From Intrasporangium_A sp039812505 (GTDB taxonomy: Bacteria > Actinomycetota > Actinomycetes > Actinomycetales > Dermatophilaceae): a DNA stretch of 5,424 bases. The first letter of the stretch is position 1; every line of letters begins with the position of its first letter. The notes under the pieces are model-generated. The model was given only the letters and a program-made list of their open reading frames with translations. It had not been told where the DNA came from and searched no databases. The position numbers and the translations under genes are program-made. Below, one piece after another: positions 1-4,010 of this stretch. Location of the stretch: the NCBI RefSeq assembly GCF_039812505.1, contig NZ_JBDIAQ010000195.1:1-5424 (forward strand), read 5' to 3'.

Positions 1-675
1 CCCGATGACACCGGCGGGCACCACGCCTCGCAGTCGGACCGGCTGCCTCGGCCGGCACCGCCCCCGCCACGCCCTCCCGGCACGGCCCCGCCCCGCCGAC
101 CCATGCCGCTGGTGCCACCGGCACGCACCTCCCGCCGAGCCGACACCTGGCTGCGCCGGCTCTACACGCACCCGGTGAGCGGCACCCTCGTACAGCTCGA
201 CTCCACCCGCCGCCGGTTCGACGCCGGGCTGCGGCGCTACCTGATCGCCCGCGACGGCACCTGCCGCACCCCTTGGTGCGATGCTCCCATCCGGCACCTG
301 GACCACGTCCAGCCCTGGGCCGCCGGGGGGCCCACCACCGCCACCAACGGGCAAGGCCTGTGCGTACGCTGCAACCTGGTCAAGGACCAGCCCGGCTGGC
401 ACGCCCGCGTCACCGACCCCGGACCGACCAGCAGCGACCCCACCGAGCCTGCTGGCCGCACCGGGCCGGCCGGTCGCGCCGGACGGGCGCACACGATCGA
501 GCTGACCACGCCCACCGGGCACACCTATACCAGCAGCGCCCCACCCGTGCTGCCACAGCACCCGAGAAGCCACCGCAGCATCCCTGTCGAGGCCGACCGA
601 GCCCGCATCCGCGAGCTGACCCACCTCGAGCTGCGCATCCTCAGCGACCCCGACCAGTGGCACCAAGCCAGCTGA
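1..675 (+). CDS. DUF222/13E12-type HNH endonuclease domain protein, C-terminal part (5' end outside window)
   Basis: The frame is open from the first base to the TGA at 673-675, giving 224 visible residues. The ATG at 103 is internal, because the proline-rich frame continues upstream without a stop, so the true start lies before the window. Numbering from the window edge, a zinc-knuckle HNH domain spans about residues 78-130. Cys88 and Cys93 (CX4C) and Cys121 and Cys124 (CX2C) would bind structural zinc. The core is L-D101-H102-V, then Asn116 and Asn125. The stretch LIARDGTCRTPWCDAP and the tail with TPTGHTYTSSAPP match what I know of actinobacterial 13E12-repeat proteins, which carry an N-terminal DUF222 domain; that domain is not visible here. 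The family is often multicopy and its biological role is poorly established; nuclease activity is inferred from the motif. Residues 1-38 and about 140-165 are Pro/Gly/Ala-rich linkers. The family call is firm, the function is not. Confidence 0.88.
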   Translation, partial: PDDTGGHHASQSDRLPRPAPPPPRPPGTAPPRRPMPLVPPARTSRRADTWLRRLYTHPVSGTLVQLDSTRRRFDAGLRRYLIARDGTCRTPWCDAPIRHLDHVQPWAAGGPTTATNGQGLCVRCNLVKDQPGWHARVTDPGPTSSDPTEPAGRTGPAGRAGRAHTIELTTPTGHTYTSSAPPVLPQHPRSHRSIPVEADRARIRELTHLELRILSDPDQWHQAS

Positions 676-723
676 GCCCACACCCAGAGGTGGCGCGACC
701 CAAGCCCGGCGACGAGCCTTTGC

Positions 724-728
724 AAGGA
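724..728 (+). promoter_or_regulatory. Ribosome binding site AAGGA for the 736-1374 gene
   Basis: AAGGA lies 7 bases before the ATG at 736, a normal Shine-Dalgarno spacing. It supports that ATG as the start. It also contrasts with the next three genes, none of which has a recognisable Shine-Dalgarno sequence. Confidence 0.6.
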
Positions 729-735
729 TGAGCCC

Positions 736-1374
736 ATGACCCGCGACGCCCTCTCCGAACGGCTCCTGCTCGCCGACGACCTCGACCGGGTCGGCCCCGA
801 CGCTCCCACCCTCTGCGCCGGATGGAAGACCCGCAACCTCGCGGCCCACCTCGTGATCCGCGACTCCCGGCCGGATCTCGCGGTGGGCAGGTTCGTCCCG
901 TTCGTCGGCTCGCGTGCCAAGCGCGAGATACGCCGGATCGCCGGGGGCGACTACGAGCAGCTCGTGGCGCAGCTCCGTCAGGGCGCGCCGAGGTGGAACC
1001 CCATGTCGTGGCAGCCGGTCGACGAGCGCGCCAACCTGCTCGAGTTCTTCGTCCACCACGAGGACGTCCTCCGTGCCGAGGAGGGCTGGGCCGCGCGACG
1101 ACTCGACCCAGAGCTCGAGGAGCACATCTGGGCCGACCTGCGACGTTTCGGCCGCCTCGCGTTCCGGCGGGCACCCACGGGGGTGGTCCTCGTCGCCGAG
1201 GGCTTCGGACGCCATGCCGCGCGCCTGCCCGACGAACGCGGCACTGTCGTGCTGCGCGGCAGGCCCCCGGAGCTGCTGCTCTACGCATTCGGCCGGCGCA
1301 GCGTCGCGCAGGTCGAGCTGTCCGGGGACGACGGCGACATCGCCGCCCTGCAGGCGGGTCGGCTCGGCGTCTGA
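736..1374 (+). CDS. TIGR03085-type putative metal-binding protein (maleylpyruvate isomerase/DinB-like fold)
   Basis: The gene encodes 212 residues, about the usual family length. The N-terminal part carries LCAGWKTRNLAAHLVIRD (residues 26-43), the signature of mycothiol-dependent maleylpyruvate isomerase-like and DinB-like four-helix proteins, with candidate metal ligand His38. The middle carries EFFVHHEDVLRA (residues 103-114), where His107 and His108 would complete a metal site, followed by Asp110. The C-terminal segment VVLRGRPPELLLYAFGRR (about 176-193) resembles the small C-terminal domain of this family. These features match the uncharacterised actinobacterial family I know as TIGR03085. 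Relatives act on mycothiol-linked substrates, but no substrate can be assigned here. The ATG is supported by AAGGA at 724-728. The protein has no signal peptide or membrane segment and is probably cytosolic. It converges on hisF, with 28 bases between the stops, so the two are not co-transcribed. Family assignment is good; biochemical role unknown. Confidence 0.85.
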   Translation: MTRDALSERLLLADDLDRVGPDAPTLCAGWKTRNLAAHLVIRDSRPDLAVGRFVPFVGSRAKREIRRIAGGDYEQLVAQLRQGAPRWNPMSWQPVDERANLLEFFVHHEDVLRAEEGWAARRLDPELEEHIWADLRRFGRLAFRRAPTGVVLVAEGFGRHAARLPDERGTVVLRGRPPELLLYAFGRRSVAQVELSGDDGDIAALQAGRLGV

Positions 1375-1378
1375 CCCG

Positions 1379-1395
1379 GACCCACGAGCAGGGTC
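1379..1395. terminator. Weak hairpin between convergent stops (possible bidirectional terminator)
   Basis: GACCC (1379-1383) pairs with GGGTC (1391-1395) around a 7-base loop, in the 28-base gap between the convergent stops of the 736-1374 gene and hisF. The position suits a shared terminator, but the stem is only 5 bp and no T-run follows on either strand. It may be chance in such GC-rich DNA. Confidence 0.2.
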
Positions 1396-1402
1396 GCCAG
1401 GC

Positions 1403-2176
1403 TCAGCGCACGACGACCCCGGCCGCGCGCAGCGCCGCCTTGACCTCGCCGACGGTGAGCTCACCGAAGTGGAACACGCTCGCCGCCAGCACCGCGTCGG
1501 CGCCGGCCCGGACCGCGGGCGCGAAGTGCTCGACCCTCCCGGCGCCGCCGGACGCGATGACCGGGACCGACACGGCGGCCCGCACCAGCCGGATCAGCTC
1601 CAGGTCGAAGCCGTCCTTCGTCCCGTCGGCGTCCATCGAGTTGAGCAGGATCTCCCCCGCCCCGAGCTCGGCCGCCCGAGCGCACCACTCGACCGCGTCG
1701 AGATCGACCGGGGTACGGCCGCCGTGCGTGGTCATGACGAAGTCACCGGTCGGGCTCCCGTCGGCCCGCCGGCGGCGACGCACATCCGCCGAGAGGACGA
1801 GCACCTGGGCCCCGAAGCGGTCGGAGATCTCCGCGATGAGCTCCGGCCGGGCGATCGCCGCCGTGTTGACGCCAACCTTGTCCGCGCCCGCGCGCAGCAG
1901 CCGGTCGACGTCCCCGACCGTCCGCACCCCGCCGCCCACCGTCAGCGGGATGAACACCCGCTCGGCCGTGCGCCGCACCACCTCGTAGGTCGTCTCGCGG
2001 TCCCCGCTGCTCGCGGTGACGTCGAGGAAGGTCAGCTCGTCGGCACCCTGTTCGCCGTAGCGCTCGGCCAGCTCGACCGGGTCCCCGGCATCGCGCAGGT
2101 TCATGAAGTTGACCCCCTTGACCACGCGCCCGGCGTCGACGTCGAGGCAGGGGATCACTCGCGTGGCCACGGTCAT
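1403..2176 (-). CDS. hisF: Imidazole glycerol phosphate synthase, cyclase subunit HisF
   Basis: HisF is the (beta/alpha)8-barrel cyclase subunit that works with the glutaminase HisH. It uses ammonia and PRFAR to make imidazole glycerol phosphate and AICAR, which links histidine and purine synthesis in the cytosol. The protein is 257 residues, a normal length. It begins MTVATRVIPCLDVDAGRVVKG, with catalytic Asp12. Further hallmarks are TFLDVTASS (49-57), the phosphate-binding loop GGGVRT (81-86), VGVNTAA (101-107), the second catalytic Asp131 in LSADVRR, GAGEILLNSMDADGT (172-186), and the second phosphate loop ASGGAG (208-213). An Arg-rich insert (RRRRRADGSPTGD, 133-145) follows Asp131. The ATG at 2176 was chosen because HisF proteins start close to RVIPCLDV. 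An in-frame ATG at 2212 would add 12 unconserved residues and would overlap the ATG of the divergent gene. No Shine-Dalgarno is present, but a TACCCT lies 6 bases upstream. No hisI, hisA or hisH is adjacent. Confidence 0.97.
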   Translation of the reverse strand: MTVATRVIPCLDVDAGRVVKGVNFMNLRDAGDPVELAERYGEQGADELTFLDVTASSGDRETTYEVVRRTAERVFIPLTVGGGVRTVGDVDRLLRAGADKVGVNTAAIARPELIAEISDRFGAQVLVLSADVRRRRRADGSPTGDFVMTTHGGRTPVDLDAVEWCARAAELGAGEILLNSMDADGTKDGFDLELIRLVRAAVSVPVIASGGAGRVEHFAPAVRAGADAVLAASVFHFGELTVGEVKAALRAAGVVVR

Positions 2177-2182
2177 GGCGTC

Positions 2183-2188
2183 AGGGTA
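2183..2188 (-). promoter_or_regulatory. Putative -10 hexamer TACCCT for leaderless hisF transcript
   Basis: On the minus strand TACCCT is followed by six bases (GACGCC) and then the hisF ATG. Actinobacterial sigma-A -10 elements commonly fit TANNNT, and transcription starting about 7 bases downstream would put the +1 on or next to the A of the ATG, giving a leaderless mRNA. The absence of a Shine-Dalgarno sequence before hisF agrees. I see no convincing -35 element, and it would fall at the start of the divergent gene. Confidence 0.45.
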
Positions 2189-2197
2189 GGCGCTGGG

Positions 2198-2203
2198 TAG
2201 GGT
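2198..2203 (+). promoter_or_regulatory. Putative -10 hexamer TAGGGT for leaderless kinase-like gene transcript
   Basis: TAGGGT fits TANNNT and is followed by seven bases (CACGAGC) and the ATG at 2211, so transcription would begin at or next to the start codon. No Shine-Dalgarno sequence is present. The hexamer sits in the second copy of a GGGTAGG direct repeat (2184-2190 and 2195-2201, 11 bp apart). The first copy overlaps the reverse-strand hisF -10. Confidence 0.45.
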
Positions 2204-2210
2204 CACGAGC

Positions 2211-2786
2211 ATGTGGGACCAGCTCACGGCACCGGCCGACCCGGTCCAGGTGGCCACCGTGGTGAGCCTGGCCCGTCGCGCCGAACCGCGGTGCGGCGCG
2301 ACGGTCGTCGTCGCCGTCGACGGCCACAGCGGCTCGGGCAAGACCACCCTCGCCGCGGCAGTGGCCGGCGCCCTCGGGGCCCAGCTCGTCCACCTCGACC
2401 TCATCTACCCGGGCTGGGACGGACTGGCCCGCTCCGTGGACATCCTCGCCACGCACGTGCTGCACCCCCTCTCGGAAGGACGCTCGGCGGCATACCGCCG
2501 GTGGGACTGGCAGCGCGGCGCGTGGGCCGAGGAGCACCCCGTGGTCCCGGCACCGTTCCTCGTCGTGGACGGGTGCGGTTCCAGCGTCCTGCCCGCGGGG
2601 GCGTATGCCGCTGTGCGAGTCTTCCTCGACGCCTCCCCGGCGCTGCGGCGGGCTCGTGGCCTGGCCCGCGACGGTGACGCGTACGCCCCGCACTGGGAGC
2701 GCTGGGCCGCCCAGGAACAGGAGCTGTTCGAGCGCGACGGGACACGGCACCGCGCCGACCTGCTCATCGACACGACTACAGTCTGA
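2211..2786 (+). CDS. P-loop NTPase, small-molecule (uridine kinase-like) kinase family
   Basis: The 191-residue protein has a clear Walker A motif, DGHSGSGKTT (residues 37-46), preceded by the hydrophobic strand VVVAV. HLDLIYPGWDGL (61-72) follows, a conserved element of an actinobacterial family often labelled uridine kinase or AAA-family ATP-binding protein. It probably contributes an acidic residue (Asp63) near the phosphate acceptor. YRRWDWQRGAWAEEH (95-109) and the Walker B-like VVDGCGSS (118-125) come next. RRARGLARDGD (146-156) is an arginine-rich segment that may act as a lid. The C-terminus is charged (HWERWAAQEQELFERDGTRHRADLLIDT). The length and layout suit nucleoside or small-metabolite kinases, but the phosphate acceptor cannot be predicted and 'uridine kinase' should be read as fold similarity only. 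The protein is probably cytosolic, with no membrane segment. The gene is divergent from hisF with a 34-bp gap, and the GTG of the transporter gene begins two bases after its TGA. Confidence 0.82.
   Translation: MWDQLTAPADPVQVATVVSLARRAEPRCGATVVVAVDGHSGSGKTTLAAAVAGALGAQLVHLDLIYPGWDGLARSVDILATHVLHPLSEGRSAAYRRWDWQRGAWAEEHPVVPAPFLVVDGCGSSVLPAGAYAAVRVFLDASPALRRARGLARDGDAYAPHWERWAAQEQELFERDGTRHRADLLIDTTTV
2777..2782 (+). promoter_or_regulatory. Putative internal -10 hexamer TACAGT for leaderless MFS transporter transcript
   Basis: TACAGT fits TANNNT and is followed by six bases (CTGAAG) and the GTG at 2789. It lies inside the last codons of the kinase-like gene. A weak -35-like CCGACC is at 2755-2760, 16 bp upstream. 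The transporter could thus have its own leaderless transcript as well as readthrough from the kinase gene. The last codons of the upstream gene may produce the match by chance. Confidence 0.35.
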
Positions 2787-2788
2787 AG

Positions 2789-4003
2789 GTGGCCTACCTG
2801 CCCGAGCCGACGAGGCACCCGGGCCAGCCGCGCCCGCTGCCGTCCTTCTGGACCATGGTGGTGGCCCTCCTCGCCGTGGCCGTCAACCTCCGCGTGGCGA
2901 TCACCAGTGTCCCTCCGCTCATCGACACGATCTCGGCCGACCTCGGTCTCAGCCATGCGATGGCCGGCGTGCTGACCGCGCTGCCCGTCCTGTGCATGGG
3001 GCTCTTCGCGCCCCTCGCGGGGCGGCTGGCCGAGCGGGCCGGCGCCGCGGTGGTGGTGCTCTGCTCGGCGGTGGGGATCCTGCTAGGCACGATCGCCCGC
3101 GGGCTCGGCGACAACGTGGCGCTGCTCTACCTCGGGACCTTCGTCGCCGGCGTCGGCATCGCGGTCGCCAGCACGCTGCTGCCCCAGCTGGTCAAGATCT
3201 TCTTCCCGCCGCAGCGGATGGGCCTGGTCACCGGCCTCTACATGGCGGGGATGCTCGGCGGGGCGACGCTGGCCTCGGCGGTGGCGGTCCCGCTGGCCGA
3301 GCGCCTCGGGTCCTGGCAGGCCTCGCTCGGCGCGTGGGCCGTGCTGGCCCTGCTCGGGGTGCTGGTCTGGGCGCCGTTCACCGTGCGGGTCCGTGCCCGG
3401 CACGTGCGTGGCGAGGGGCCGCACGGCGGTCTGCCGTGGCGGAGCCTGACGGCGTGGACGGTCGCGATCTACCTCGCGCTCCAGTCGTGGTGCTTCTACT
3501 CGAGCGTCGCCTGGCTGGCGCCGAGCTATGTCGAGCACGGTTGGTCCAAGACCGCCGCGGGCTACCTGCTGGCCGCCTTCACCGCTGCGCAGATCGTCTC
3601 CGGCCTGCTGGGACCGGCCCTGAGCGACCGGGTGCGGGACATGCGGGTGCTGCTGCTGGTCTCGGCCGCGCTCGGGATCGTCGGCAGCTTCGGGATCTAC
3701 CTGGCCCCGCTCGCCGCCCCCTGGGTCTGGGCCTTCGTGCTGGGACTCGGCCAGGGAGCCGCGTTCTCGCTCGGGCTGGTCCTGCTCGTGCACTACGCGC
3801 GGACCCCCTCCGCGACCGCTCGCCTGAGCGGGATGGGCTTCCTCGTGTGCTACCTGCTCGCCTCGTTCGGCCCGCTGGCCATGGGCGCGGTCCGCGACCG
3901 GGTCGGGAACCTGACCCTCACCTGGCCGATCCTCGGTTTCGTGGGGATCGCGCAGGCCCTCGTGGCGCTCCGGCTGCGCCCGAACCGCGCGAAGGTGCGT
4001 TGA
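2789..4003 (+). CDS. MFS transporter, CynX/NimT family
   Basis: The 404-residue protein is strongly hydrophobic, with about 12 predicted membrane helices and a more polar central loop near residues 195-220 (VRVRARHVRGEGPHGG), the usual two-halves MFS layout. The first helix contains NLRVAITSVPPLID (33-46), characteristic of the CynX/NimT family (E. coli cyanate transporter CynX and 2-nitroimidazole transporter NimT). GRLAERAG (78-85) is MFS motif A after helix 2, and GPALSDRVRD (275-284) is its counterpart in the second half. The substrate cannot be inferred: no cyanase or carbonic anhydrase gene is in view. The GTG at 2789 is the chosen start because the next ATG (2855, Met23) lies inside the first helix. 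That GTG gives a 19-residue proline-rich cytosolic N-terminus. It starts two bases after the kinase stop without a Shine-Dalgarno, so it may be leaderless or translationally coupled. Its stop is 7 bases from that of the convergent propeller gene. Confidence 0.9.
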   Translation: MAYLPEPTRHPGQPRPLPSFWTMVVALLAVAVNLRVAITSVPPLIDTISADLGLSHAMAGVLTALPVLCMGLFAPLAGRLAERAGAAVVVLCSAVGILLGTIARGLGDNVALLYLGTFVAGVGIAVASTLLPQLVKIFFPPQRMGLVTGLYMAGMLGGATLASAVAVPLAERLGSWQASLGAWAVLALLGVLVWAPFTVRVRARHVRGEGPHGGLPWRSLTAWTVAIYLALQSWCFYSSVAWLAPSYVEHGWSKTAAGYLLAAFTAAQIVSGLLGPALSDRVRDMRVLLLVSAALGIVGSFGIYLAPLAAPWVWAFVLGLGQGAAFSLGLVLLVHYARTPSATARLSGMGFLVCYLLASFGPLAMGAVRDRVGNLTLTWPILGFVGIAQALVALRLRPNRAKVR

Positions 4004-4010
4004 GCTCGCG

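Noticed and set aside
1..675. HNH protein as part of a mobile intron, phage or defence system.
   Set aside because: The motifs match the common chromosomal DUF222/13E12 group, and no integrase, reverse transcriptase, phage packaging gene, terminal repeat or defence partner is visible in the window.
681..692. Small hairpin CACC-CAGA-GGTG after the HNH gene as a terminator.
   Set aside because: A 4-bp stem with no T-run is too weak to call, and the downstream gene is on the same strand, so termination need not occur here.
822..1988. Plus-strand open frame of 388 codons across the 736-1374 gene and antisense to hisF.
   Set aside because: It overlaps two well-recognised genes and its translation is Arg/Ala-rich, then Ser/Thr-rich, with no motif. 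It is a shadow of high-GC coding sequence.
3988..4010. Possible hairpin CGCGA...TCGCG at the convergent ends of the MFS and propeller genes.
   Set aside because: It is a 5-bp stem with a 13-base loop, no T-run, and lies mostly inside the transporter's last codons. It is not distinguishable from chance in GC-rich DNA.
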